Shown piece by piece: positions 12,215-22,950 of a stretch of 62,000 nt of DNA. Origin of the DNA: Cristatella mucedo (Eukaryota > Bryozoa > Phylactolaemata > Cristatellidae); contig WPIO01000066.1 in NCBI GenBank assembly GCA_009760855.2, positions 367,501 through 429,500 of the forward strand, read 5' to 3'. The position numbers and the translations under genes were made by a program. Numbering within the stretch: the stretch's first letter is position 1; the number at the start of each line of letters is the position of its first letter. The notes beneath the pieces were generated by a model, which made no database searches, had not been told where the DNA came from, and saw nothing but the letters and a program-made list of their open reading frames with translations.

Positions 12215-13441
12215 ATGTTTCAGGCAGGCGATATGAAAGAACCGCACACAATCAAGAAGGAAATGAACGGACCGCAGCCAAACGAGGCGGAAATGAAAGA
12301 AGCACTCCCGAACGAGGCGAAAATGAACGGACCACTCACTAACGAGGCGGAAATGAACGGACCACTCACCAACGAGGCGGAAATGAACGGAACGTACGGG
12401 ATGGCAGTTGGAATGAATAAACCGTGCAGGATTGCCGCAGGAATGAAAGGACTCTACGAGATGGCAGCAGAAATGAACAGACCCTCCGGGATGGCTGCAG
12501 GAATGAACAGACCCTTCGGGATGGGAGCAGGAATGAATGGACCGAACGGGATGGCGGCTGGAATAAACGAACCCTATTGGATGGCGGCTGGAATGAACCG
12601 ACCCTACTGGACGGCGGCAGGAATAAACGGACCGTACGGGATGGCGGCAGGAATGAACGGACCCTACGGGATTGCTGTAGGAATGAACGGACCCTACGGG
12701 ATGGCAGCAGGAATGAACGGACCATACGGGATGCCGGCAGGAATGAACGGACACTACGGGATGCCGGCAGGAATGAGCGGACCGTACGGGATGGCTGCAG
12801 GAATTAACGGACCTTACGGGATGGCAGCTGGAATGAACGGACTTTACGGGATAGCGGCAAGAATGAACAGAACCTACGGAATGGTGGCAGGAATGAACGG
12901 ACCCTACTGGATGGCGGCAGTAATAAACGGACCCTATGGGATGGTGGCAGGAATGAACCGACCTCACGGGATGGTGGCAGGAATGAACGGACCCTACGGG
13001 ATGGCAGCAGGAATGAACGGACACTACGGGATGCCGGCAGGAATGAGCGGACCGTACGGGATGGCTCCAGGAATGAACGGACCTTACGGGATGGCAGCTG
13101 GAATGAACGGACTTTACGGGATGGCAGCAGGAATGAACGGACCCTACGGGATGGCGGCAGTAATAAACGGACCCTATGAGATGGTGGCAGGAATGAACCA
13201 ACCTCACGGGATGGTGGCAGGAATGAACGGACCCTACGGGATGCCGGCTGGAATGAATGAACCCTACGGGATGGCAGCAGGAATGAACGGACCACAGGGA
13301 ATTGTCGCAGGAACGAATCGACCCCACCGGATGTCGGTAGGAATGAACGGACCACAGGGGATGGTGGCAGGAATGAATGGACCACAGGGGATGGCGGCAA
13401 AAATGAACGGTCCACATGGACTCCACGGCCGTGGTGAATGA
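12215..13441 (+). CDS. Putative Met/Gly/Pro-rich decapeptide-repeat protein
   Basis: I do not recognise this gene. The frame encodes 408 residues, almost all in about 39 tandem decapeptides with consensus MNGPYGMAAG. The first repeats differ (MNGPLTNEAE-like) and grade into the later type, and the last ends HGLHGRGE. There is no signal peptide or membrane segment. The 30-bp period keeps several frames open, so length alone proves nothing. Two things favour the plus frame. The Pro codon before Tyr appears as CCA, CCC, CCG and CCT. The paired Ala codons vary at third positions. On the minus strand the same changes alter residues (Gly/Arg/Trp). It may be an exon rather than a whole gene: TTTCAG at 12218-12223 would give an exon starting in frame at 12224. 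A non-coding minisatellite is the main alternative. Confidence 0.45.
   Translation: MFQAGDMKEPHTIKKEMNGPQPNEAEMKEALPNEAKMNGPLTNEAEMNGPLTNEAEMNGTYGMAVGMNKPCRIAAGMKGLYEMAAEMNRPSGMAAGMNRPFGMGAGMNGPNGMAAGINEPYWMAAGMNRPYWTAAGINGPYGMAAGMNGPYGIAVGMNGPYGMAAGMNGPYGMPAGMNGHYGMPAGMSGPYGMAAGINGPYGMAAGMNGLYGIAARMNRTYGMVAGMNGPYWMAAVINGPYGMVAGMNRPHGMVAGMNGPYGMAAGMNGHYGMPAGMSGPYGMAPGMNGPYGMAAGMNGLYGMAAGMNGPYGMAAVINGPYEMVAGMNQPHGMVAGMNGPYGMPAGMNEPYGMAAGMNGPQGIVAGTNRPHRMSVGMNGPQGMVAGMNGPQGMAAKMNGPHGLHGRGE
12263..13438. repeat. 30-bp minisatellite, about 39 copies
   Basis: The unit is GGAATGAACGGACCCTACGG plus GATGGCAGCA. Copies keep the 30-bp spacing without visible indels. Blocks repeat at a higher order: the run at about 12751-12870 resembles that at about 13021-13140, which suggests segmental duplication of several units. 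Confidence 0.95.
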
Positions 13442-13454
13442 ACCTAACGTTTAA

Positions 13455-13676
13455 ACATCCGAAGCGAATGCAGTCAATGGGAACACAGCTAAGAGGAAAG
13501 CACTTAATCAGCACGCAGTACAGCCGAACAAAGCCTTGGTGAAGGCGGCCTATGCAAACAGAGCCGGCACCATATCTGTTGGAATGTTGTCTGCGGCCGA
13601 CGGCATAGGCTCCGAGGGGCTCCGAACTCAGAAGTCTGCAATAGACTCAACGCCCGATGCATTCGATGAGAACTAG
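13455..13676 (+). other. Open, coding-like stretch after the repeat array
   Basis: In the frame one base later than the repeat frame, 73 codons are open between a TAA at 13452-13454 and a TAG at 13674-13676. The inferred peptide is mixed and soluble-looking (begins TSEANAVNGNTAKRK, ends DSTPDAFDEN). The same frame is also open from an ATG at 13418 to the TAA. It may be the old C-terminus of the repeat protein, now out of frame, or chance. Confidence 0.3.
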
Positions 13677-14779
13677 GGTATTAGGATTGAAAGTGAATTG
13701 TGGAGGACAGCGTTAAAAAATTTCCGATGGAAAGTTCCTAATGGATTTCTTAAAATCAATTAATAAAACACTCAGTATGTCCATATCTTAAAGACTCTTA
13801 GTGACGAAATATAAAATACCTTACCTTGAGGTGTTTGTGTATGATTGGTTTGCCCTGAGGTACAGTTTCTGAGTATAGGCCATCCATCTGTTATATTTCC
13901 TTAACTAAACATGCAAAACATTCGCAGATTTCGATATGAAGGCGACATAACTCAGGTGGCAGAGCTATGTAAATAAATCCTATGCAGGAATGATGAATCC
14001 ACTCCACATCAGCTTGCCAGAAATAAGTTATTGCATTTATAAATAAGTGAAAATTAACGTTCTGACATCGCTTGCATGTGAACTTAACAGTTATTAAGGT
14101 TTCTTCAAAATTAAGAATAATTTTGCGAAAGTTTGATTTGAGCCTGTAAAGCCTATCGAAAGTCAAGCGGAAATGTGAAATATTTAAGTGCGTTAGCTAC
14201 GAATTAACGGTATTTCTTCGAACTTTCCTAATTTTTGCCTTTTAAATCAGCAAGGTAAATTGGTGCTGTGAATAAAACTTCTTACATATACCAGCTTTTT
14301 CAAGATTTGTGAAAATCACGAAATGCTGCAGCAAAATACACATGAATAGCAAGATATTTCCGTGTGGGCAAAAATATGAGACCAGATTAAAAGTTGCTTG
14401 TCGGATAGCAGTCACTTTAATATTTCACCCAGTGCAGCTCGTAGCTATTTACGTGTCGCCAGTTCTTCAACTCTTTGATAAGAGATGGCTGTGGTATATT
14501 TTTTACCAAAGAGCTGTTCTGCCATCCGGCCATCTCCCTAGTTCCCCTATGTCCACTCAGCGTTCCTCGACCTTCGGCAGCATCCTCCACTCCTGAAAGT
14601 GCCCTCCTTCTCCCGCAGCCTCTCGCCGACACGGGCGTGACATTAAGGGCGGTCGCTGAGCACCTGCTCACCGGCTCGCTTCTGGGGAATGTGCTCTCTG
14701 GTGGAGGGTATTCCCGGTGAGCCTTTCGCGGCACTTAGCCTTGGCGGCCTAGCTCGGCGACCTAATTACTCCTACACGA
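13677..14779. other. Unassigned non-coding stretch
   Basis: AT-rich up to about 14500, then GC-richer. No domain-bearing frame, repeat match or RNA gene is visible. Confidence 0.35.
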
Positions 14780-15306
14780 TTAGACGTGAACGGTTTTGTC
14801 GCTCACTTTTAGGTCTCTTCATTCTATGGCTCCAGCCTATCTTTCAGATATACTACCCCATCAGGCAAAGCATCGTACCACTCGCTTTTCGGAATCCAAC
14901 AGTCTAGAAATACCTCGTACAAACCTTAAATCCTTTGGAGACCGTGCATTTAGCTCGTATGCTCCCACAGCCTGGAACTCCCTCCCGACCTGCATCAGAA
15001 CATCCCCTGACCTGACCACATTTAAAAGAAACTTAAAAACATACCTATTTAGGACAGCATTTAGTGGGTCCTTGTGATTCGTCCTCGATGTGCTTATGCG
15101 TGCTGACACTGTTCATGCTGCCACTAACCACATTTGCATGCTGACCCAGTGCATGTAACCCCTAACCATGTTATTCATTTTGTTTGTTTTCAAGCATGAT
15201 TTTACTTACTATTCTATTTCGTATCACTTTGCAGCAAATGTAAAGCGCCTAGAAAGAGATTAAGTTCTCTGAGGGCGCTTTATCAAGTGCAATATTATTA
15301 TTATTA
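14780..15306 (+). mobile_element. Family A retrotransposon, well-preserved 3' end
   Basis: An intact 93-codon end of the RT ORF (14796-15077) runs from LTFRSLHSMAPAYLSDILP to TTFKRNLKTYLFRTAF. It is followed by the complete UTR, the hairpin AAGCGCC...GGGCGCTTT at 15242-15281 and ATT repeats to 15306. This is the cleanest reference copy for the family end in this window. Confidence 0.9.
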
Positions 15307-15404
15307 ACGGTGGAACCAAACATCCGGCGAGCAGCCGGTATCTCTGAGGGCCCAGCATTGCTCCGTAAAGTCTCTCGAGTAAATTTGAAACTGTTTCCGT
15401 GCAC

Positions 15405-15585
15405 AACCGCGCCAACGCCTGCCTCTGTTTGGCTCCTTCAGGAAGAACTGAATTGCTTAGCCAGTGTCAGCCTTGTCGCTTTCTCAGCTCCTTCCAAGAG
15501 TAACTAATGGATTAGCTGCTCCATTCCTACGATCACAGACAATTAGCTACAAGAGCTTTTGCTCTGAAGGTGTACCGGCTTCATT
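15405..15585 (+). mobile_element. Family B fragment, degenerate
   Basis: Matches the segment encoding L-A-P-S-x-L-A-E-L-L and the following RSF-S-A-G part of other family B copies (CTTCAGGAAGAACTGAATTG and TAGCTGCTCCATTCCTACG). Both ends are ragged. Confidence 0.55.
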
Positions 15586-16258
15586 TTAATTATTCAATTA
15601 TGAAATGTAATACTAGTAACCGAACGAAATTTATATAGTGCCATTGGTACTGTGCCTGCAAATCCGTCTAAGGAAAAGCCTTTTAAATTCATCCTTTTAT
15701 GCACATGTTCAGAACAAAACCAGTATCTCTGTCCCGATAGGGGGTCTCTATCCGTGCAAGATGCTCTCTGTCCGTAATTAGGTTTTCCAGGAAAATGTCG
15801 GTGCATTTCTGCTGACCGAGACCTAAATGACGCTGCACTTTGGTGGCTGTGAACCTGAAAACAATCACAGGCTATGATTGTTTTCGTTCCATGCGCTGCG
15901 GCAGGGTGGTAGGTGGGTTTCGCTCATCGTTTTTGAATCGTTTGGTTGTAATATCGGCAGCTTTTCTCAGTGGCCATCTTTTGAATAAGTTGCTGTCAGA
16001 TCGACGTTGGAGACGATGCCCATTTGCATTTCGGATCCACCGACCTAGCTGCGTAAGCTTTATTGAGACGTTTTCTGAGATCCTCACTGAAATAATTGGG
16101 CCTTAAAGGCCCAATTATGTATTGCAGTAGACTTTAACGTTCCCATTGACAACCCTAACAACAGCCATGACCGTTTTAACCTGTCAATATTTTGAATATC
16201 TAGAGAACTTTGATTCGGTGAAACACATCAATTATACAACTTATATTGATGGATTCAT

Positions 16259-16386
16259 CTTGGATCCCATTACCACGTTATGATGTTTGCCAACCTAACC
16301 TTGTAATGCGCCTGCTCGCTCTCTTGGATCCCATTACCACGTTAGGATGTTTGCCACCCTAACCTTTTAATGCGCCTGCTCACCAT
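16259..16386. repeat. Tandem 64-bp direct duplication
   Basis: CTTGGATCCCATTACCACGT starts at 16259 and again at 16323. The two units differ at only a few positions (TTATG against TTAGG, CCAAC against CCACC). Confidence 0.9.
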
Positions 16387-17132
16387 CTTGAATGAGTGAT
16401 CAGTCTCGTTTATTATTCCACTCCCGTCGTAGGTGATACGCAACTTCGTGCTTTTTGAGAGAAGCAATTGGAACAGCATTAAGCCTGAGATTTTGAAATC
16501 TAACTGTTGGGCAGATCTTCGGAATCTCCTGCAGGACTCTGCCTGCATCCTGTATACTCTCGCTGACGCAGTAAAGACAGAGACTTAACTGCACCCTTGA
16601 CAAGTTGCCTCTGCATATTTGATCTACGTCTGGAATCGTTAAAATACTTATTAATTATCCAAAGAAGTTGTACAAAGAAGCAGGAAATAAAACTTGCTTT
16701 AAAAAGTCTAGGTATGATGACGATGTAGCCAACTTCAATGAATTCTTCCGAGTTAGCTGAGCAAAACTGGAAGCATAGAAATGCTTTCCCATCGATAGCT
16801 GCAATCCTACTAGTCAAGCTAAAACAAGATTTACACGAGGGTAAACGATTTGCTTGCAAAAATCTGAGGAGTTTCTCTTCACAGATATTAACGAATCAGC
16901 CGACAGTTCTCCAACATTTTTTATAAATACATTACACAATGTGAGTAGACGTTGAAAGCTTTTGAAATATCTCCCTCAAGCCGTAGCATGGGAGCAGCGT
17001 GATATGCAATTTTTACGAAACGATACTCGTTCTACGAATCACGACATGGCCAGTATTAAAGGCGTGAGCGTGACCAAAGTCGCTCTCTTGGAACGACTGT
17101 GTCTCATGCTCCTCGTTATGCAAATGAACTAG

Positions 17133-17167
17133 CCTATTAGTAATAGGAAGACCATATTAGTAATATG
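17133..17167. repeat. Two adjacent 15-nt palindromes
   Basis: CCTATTAGTAATAGG (17133-17147) and CATATTAGTAATATG (17153-17167) are perfect around a central G. Each is followed by a GAAGACC-like sequence, giving a 20-bp period. Confidence 0.9.
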
Positions 17168-17599
17168 AAGACCGTTTATGTTGCTATCTAAAAAATGGCA
17201 TTTATCAATAGCTGTACAGATATAGGCTGCCGCTCATCTGCGAATTCGCCTTTCGTCAGTCAAACACTGTGAATGCCGATATTACTGAGGCTAACAAAAT
17301 GAAGTTGGGTAGCTAATGCTGCGGTCCTCTGACTCCAGATTGAGCGCCAAATACTCGACAATTGCACTCACATTGCAGGCAGCTCGTGCCGCTGGAGGCT
17401 CCATCGAACCAATTCAGCTGGACATTTGGGGATGGAAGTAGAATTCTCTGCTGGCTGGCGGAAGTTAACCCGCCAAGCGGCCATTCATTTATGTCTTGTT
17501 TTGGCAGCCTTGGCAATGGCTTCTGGCCACGGAGCCCCTCTTAATCTAGTTAGCCATCTTTTAACCGTCACAAACTTCCCTCATTCATTAATGCATCAC

Positions 17600-17775
17600 G
17601 CTTTGTAACTCCAGAGAGCCAGAGAGAGTAAGTTGGCGTTACTAACGAGAGCTTCGTAAGCCTAAGCGGCTTTCTTTGCGCTTTCGGTAGCCAACTGACT
17701 TCATCTCACACAGCAAAGAGAAAGCGAGAAGCGGAGCTAATTCGGGACAGTTGAACTGTTGAGATAGTGAGTGAA
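17600..17775 (-). mobile_element. Family B 3' UTR fragment
   Basis: The minus strand carries GTAAGCCTAAGCGGCTTTC, GGTAGCCAACTGACTTCATC and CAAAGAGAAAGCGAGAAGC, which are the family B UTR motifs. The coding part is missing. Confidence 0.65.
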
Positions 17776-18821
17776 ATGTTGGATGGTAGTCGTTTATGGT
17801 CGGGTGAGGTTTCATGTCGAGTCACATCGTAGTCGTCACTTGTAGGGCCTCACACGCTACCGCGGCAAGACGACGTGTAGTATTTGTGGCTTTTTGGGGC
17901 TACACAGAAGGAGATAAAAAGAAACAAAACGATGAAGAAAGATAAACAGCTCCCGCAATGAAGAGTTGTAGTCTTAACGATGGCTTTTAATTGAACGCTG
18001 GCAAAGCAGCGACTGAGAATATGCGGGACTGTTTAGGCGCCAGGTTGTATGGTAACAGAAGTATTTCTAACCGCGTCGTAATGCAGAGCAATACACTGTG
18101 GATAGCATTACGTTGCTAAGTTCGATTGTCTCGGTGCTTGAGACTTTAAAACTAATCAGTCTTCTGGCAGAGTAAGATTGTTTCTAATCACAGTACACCA
18201 CTGCGCCCGGATACGAAACGATGGAATCGCTAATTAGTCAAGCTAAGCCAATTCTTCTCATCCTGCCCACGGGTTGCTGGAGAAAACACGTGAGAGTTTT
18301 GGGATACTTTTACATAGACCACCATCTGTAACCTGGAGTATCGGCAGGCCAAAGTCATTTAATTATAGAATAGCTAGTATTGGGAGAAGTCAGACTGCGA
18401 AAGACATTCTGATTCGTAAACTAGTCATTGTGTTGTACAACTAGCGCTTAGAGGCCAGGTTCACTAGCGTCTTTTAAGCGCTATAGAGAACTACTACTAG
18501 TAACAGTAGTAATTGTAGTTCGATTGCATCGGGGCTGGTACCGCTCCTTTCCTCAACAGCTGGTGGGAGCATCCCCGAGAGGGGCCTGTGCACAGCTGTG
18601 GTCAGCTTCTAATGAGGCGTTGACGCAGGCCGATAACCCGCTGGTGAACAGATGGTGGATTCACCATCGGGGTCGGCCAACGGACAGCCGGAGTCGAGGA
18701 GGAAACTCGAGTGTGAGAAGGGGGCGAAGGCAGTCGTGCGTCTAGCTGCTCCGTACCTTGAACAATAAACCGTTGGCGTTGTTCATCTGTTGGCTCCCTG
18801 ATGGGCGAACCAAACTACAGT
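17776..18821. other. Unassigned stretch, possibly an LTR remnant at the right
   Basis: Near 18760 an AATAAA lies in GAACAATAAACCGTTGG, followed by sequence that could be the end of an LTR. I found no matching second LTR, primer-binding site or gag/pol coding, so this is only a suggestion. Confidence 0.2.
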
Positions 18822-19110
18822 AATAATAACAATAGCAAATTTGTATAGTGCTCTCAGAAACATCAATCTCCTTCTGCGCACTTGAAAGGTGCTTTGTGGA
18901 AAGCATTAACAAATGATTAGTGGTAATGTCCTCAAATAGCAGGCACACTGTGAGCAGGTACAACCAGACGAAGGCCAAATAAAAGATACCCACAAAATGC
19001 TTTACTGAACAGGTGCGTTTTCAGCTTCTTTGTAGATATCTTCATGTCAGGGGAAGTTGCGACGTTCGCCGGTACTGAGTTTCAGGCTTTAGGAATAGCC
19101 ATTACAATGT
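18822..19110 (-). mobile_element. Degenerate family A 3' end
   Basis: AATAATAACAATA tail at 18822-18834, a hairpin remnant (GTGCTCTCAGAAACATCAAT), and UTR sequence as far as AGGTGCGTTTTCAGC and CTGAGTTTCAGGCTTTAGG. It is more diverged than the other copies. Confidence 0.6.
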
Positions 19111-19479
19111 GAAAATGTAGCTGCATAGCATTTGTAAGAATAACATGCTCTATGTGTAGGGTTCGTTCTTAGTGAGACTTTTTTCAGTGTCCCTTCTTTT
19201 CAGTTGCCGTGTCACAATCAGGCTAGTGTATTCCTCAGATAAAAAGCTGCCTGATAAAACTGCCATATTCAGAATGCCTAGACGTAGTTCTCTTATGGCG
19301 CTAAAAGTGCACAATAACGAATATTTTAATAGTATCGCATGAGCCCGATTTTAGAGCTTTCTTCTTGTCAGCAGACAGCCTAATTCTATCCTGCTTTTGC
19401 GACTGAGTCATTAAATTTGGGAAAGATCATTTAAGGCTATAGCCTTAGAATATAGGTGCTGCCGAAGGTGCAGCTGAGT

Positions 19480-19949
19480 AGGACAAACAGAAAGCCGTGC
19501 TAGACAAAGATGACTTGGGCAGCCTCCGCCCAGTGTTCCTACTCCAGTTCCTATCAAAGACACTAGAATTAGTTGTGGCGGACCAACTGAACTCTTATAT
19601 TGAGAATTCAAACCTAGCAAGTTAGTACCAGTCTATACATAGAGCTAATCCCTCAACTTAGTCAGCGTCGCTCGTGGTCTAAAACGACTTTCTCGTGAAT
19701 GCAGACTTGGCTAAAACCTCTGTGCTTGTCCTGCTTGATCTTTCGGCAGCATTTGATACAATTGATCACAAAGTCCTTCTTGAGTATCTTGAATCTTGCG
19801 TGGACACCACTGGCATCGCACTGCGTTCAGGTCCTATCTCAGTGGGAGACTCCAGACTATTGATGTGAACGGACAAGGATCATGCGTGGAACCACTTAAG
19901 TACGGGGTTCCTCGGGGGTCTGTGCTCGGCCCGCTTCTTATCAAAGCTT

Positions 19950-20013
<64 letters not shown>

Positions 20014-20690
20014 TCTATTGCTAACGTGATCACCAAGAACAGTCTAGGATTACACTTATACACACATGACACTTGTTTTTACCTTCGCTTTGATCCCTCC
20101 CAACCTTCCAGCACGTCGAGTTCTCTAAATACCCTTGCAGTAAGTGTTGTTGATATTCACACATGGATGGTAGCAAGCGTCTTTACATTGAACGACGACA
20201 AATAAACTGAATAGCTATGGGCAAACCAAGTATGACCCAGATATTGAAAAACCTGACACTCAAAATCGGCTCTCCCAGGAAACTACTGTTAAATCTGCAC
20301 GCACTTAAGGTGACTTGTTCCAAATTGACCTTTCATTAGACAATCACACCAGCTCCATAGTCAGAACTGCCTACTTTCAGCTACGTAACATTGTTAAAAG
20401 TCGAACTTCTTTAGACAGGGCTTTCACATCAAAATTTGTCCACGCATTTTTAAAATCCCATCTTAACTTTTGCATTTCACTGCTTGCTGGTCACCTGCCT
20501 GTGCAATCGGGCTCTTACAATTGGTGCAAAACTCTTCCCCCTCTCATCTATCGTTATTATCAAAATTGCCGCATCACACTACTTCTCACCGACCTGCAGT
20601 GGCTTACAGTCAAGCAGCGCGTCGAATTCAAAGTTCTGTCACCGACTTTTAGATCCCTTCATGAAAGACTCAAGCCTTTCTTTTAGAACA
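19480..20690 (+). mobile_element. Family A reverse-transcriptase region with CT insertion
   Basis: The plus strand encodes [14 protein letters not shown] (about 19719-19772), then a VPRGSVLGPLL motif near 19910. At the position where YADD would follow there is a pure CT run (19952-20007). The frame picks up again with D-I-H-T-W-M and L-N-D-D-K near 20150-20205, then DLSLDNHTSSIV near 20322, and the region before LQWL near 20600. Many stops are present. Confidence 0.8.
19952..20018. repeat. CT microsatellite inside an RT fragment
   Basis: About 28 CT dinucleotides followed by TTCTCTTTCT. It interrupts the family A coding region just after the GSVLGP motif. Confidence 0.95.
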
Positions 20691-21054
20691 ACTCCCTGTG
20701 TGTGCAACTTTTGAACCTGCTGCTTGCGGATATTACCACCTAATATTTGGTAATGCTTTATGTGCACAATCTGGAAGGTGCCGATAGAGAGATTCTGTTA
20801 ACTGAGGTTGCTATCCAGATATTACTATTAAAAGTATTCAATGCTTATGCATAATGTATCGATACGCATAATGGTGACTTCAATTATTCAGTAATTGTTT
20901 TTGTAAAAGCTCTCATCCGTGCTCCCATGCAGAAATGTAGTTTCTTCGATCGCGAGGTCCTGTAATACGCCTGTGTATATCAGCTATAGCCGATATTTCT
21001 ACGCAACATTTTTTCGTTTAACATGTTTGCCTAGCCCCGCCAGTGGAGTCGCAG
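20691..21054. other. Spacer between two retrotransposon copies
   Basis: No motif was recognised apart from a diverged GATAGAGAGATTCTGTTAAC-like remnant of a LINE tail near 20780-20830. Confidence 0.3.
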
Positions 21055-22950
21055 TGTTAAGGGCTCAGCCGAAAAGTTTTCAGCCTTCTTTACTGAAAAT
21101 ATCGTGCACATTCGTGCCTTCATTAAGCCACCTCCGACTAAACCATTTTGGTTCCACAACCTGTGACCTTCCTTAAAAGGTTCTCCAATGTTTCTACATG
21201 CGATGTGGCTACTTTAATAAGGTCTAGCAAAATGAGCTCGTCTCCTGAAGACCCTATACCTTCAGCTCTGTGGTCTTCACTAGCAGACCAACTTAGTCCT
21301 GCCATAACCAATATTCGTAATGCTTCCCTGGGAAAAGGGGTCGTCCACAAGTAATTCAAATTAGCAATCGTTCAATCTATACTTAAAAAACCTGGATTAG
21401 ATACTGAGGTCCCTGTAAACTATCGCCCAGTTTTCTTTCTTCGTTTCTTGTCGAAGATTCTTGAAAAAATTGTTGCTTAGCAGCTGGTTAAACATATTAA
21501 AAATAATGAAATGTCAGACACATTTCGATCAGGATTCAAGAGGCAGCATTCTACTGAAACTGCTCTTCTCCGCGTAAAGAATGACATTCTACGTCGCAAA
21601 AATGACTGGAATGTCACTGCCCTAGCTCTGCCAGATCTGTCTGCTGCCAGTGACACCATTGATCACGATGTTCTGCTTGAACGATGAGAACAGCGATCGG
21701 TCTGGCAGACGAAGCACTGGCTTGGTTTAAAGCGTACTTGTCTGATCGTGTTCAATCCGTGTCGTGTGGGGTTCAGGTCTCACACACGAGAAGGGTCACC
21801 TGTGGAGTACCTCAAGGGTCTCCACTCGGTCCCTTGCTGTTATCCATTTGAACACCACCTCTGGGAAAAGTGATTAAGGCCCATTGAATAGGATATCACT
21901 TTTATGCTGATGGTACTCGAGCTGTATTTGCATTCAAACCGTCGGAACCTGCTGTAGCAACTGAGAAACTGAATGCTTGCCTTGCCGACATTCGATCCGG
22001 GATGTCGGAAAACTTCTTGGAACTAAACGAAGATAAAAACAAACTGCGGCTCATAGGACACACTAAGCGTGTGCTGGATTAGAAGGCTTTGGTCTTCTAA
22101 TAGGTGATGCTATTGTGAGACCACTACCAAGTGCTCGAAATGTAGGTGTCTTTTTCGACAGCTACCTCAATTTTCAAAGCTTCATTCTGAGGACTGCTTC
22201 TACAGCTAGCCATCACGTCCGATTCCATCCAAGATTAGGAGCTATCTCCAACAGTTGCATGTAAAACATTTAACTAGCTCCCTAGTTCTTTCTCGGCTTG
22301 ATTGTTGTAATTTCCTTTTGGCTGAGCTACCAAAGAAAGCTACTAGGCCACTGCAGCTTACTATGAATATGGCTGCAAGGATAATCTTCAAGTCCACGGG
22401 GTTTGAGCACGTGTCTCCTTTTCTAAAAGAGCTAGGATGGATGCCGGTTGAGCAACGGATACAGAGCAAAGTTCTTACGCTTACCCACAATGCCCGCCAC
22501 GGCTTGGCTCCTTCATGCCTAGCTGAACTGCTGCATCAGTGTCAGCCTGTTCGCACTTAGGTCCTGTGTGGAAAATAGATTAGCCGTTACATTCCTCTGC
22601 TTAAAGACCGTTGGCAACAGAAGCTTTCGCTCTGCAGGTCCTAGACTGTGGAACTCCGCTCCACAATTCTTATGCAAAGACAGCTACTCTCCTACTGCCG
22701 ACTATGGCTCACCCTTTTCAGCGGTCCTGAGCTGCTACTTCCATGCTACTCACTACCTCAAGTGCTCTGCTGACCCTGCTATGCTTCTCACTCTCTCTTT
22801 GTTTCGTGAGACGAAGTCTGTCGGCTACGGAATGCGTACCGAAAACCGCTTAACCTGTAAGTGGGTTATACAAAACTGTCCTGAGTAACACCCACATCGT
22901 CTTTATGACTTCGTCGAGTTATAGAAGGAGATACATTGCATTACATTTCC
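21055..22950 (+). mobile_element. Family B retrotransposon, longest plus-strand copy
   Basis: Starts before the RT with F-S-A-F-F-T-E-N-I-V-H-I-R. It continues with [19 protein letters not shown] near 21247, a degraded NYRPV segment at 21418, the G-S-P-L-G-P equivalent of GSVLGP near 21820, LDCCNFLLAELPKKATRPL near 22300, GWMPVEQR near 22436 and RLWNSAPQF near 22650. It ends with the UTR and GATACATTGCATTACATT at 22930-22948. Frameshifts and stops split it, and YADD is mutated (Y-A-D-G). It is the mirror partner of the copy at 2470-4530 and useful for a consensus. Confidence 0.88.

Larger units (their letters stand above)
15586..17599. other. Mostly unassigned stretch with small repeats
   Basis: Apart from a 64-bp direct duplication and a pair of palindromes (listed separately), only short frames without motifs occur, for example 15840-16106 and 16500-16859. 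No gene is supported. Confidence 0.35.

Noticed and set aside
12212-13514. Long minus-strand open frames over the 30-bp repeat (HPVGSVHSC-type and FLLPSRRVRS-type).
   Set aside because: A repeat period divisible by three keeps any stop-free frame open. Variable positions alter residues in these frames, so they are shadows of the plus frame.
2470-22950. A complete, active LINE.
   Set aside because: No copy has an endonuclease plus intact RT. Every long copy has stops, frameshifts or a lost catalytic motif.
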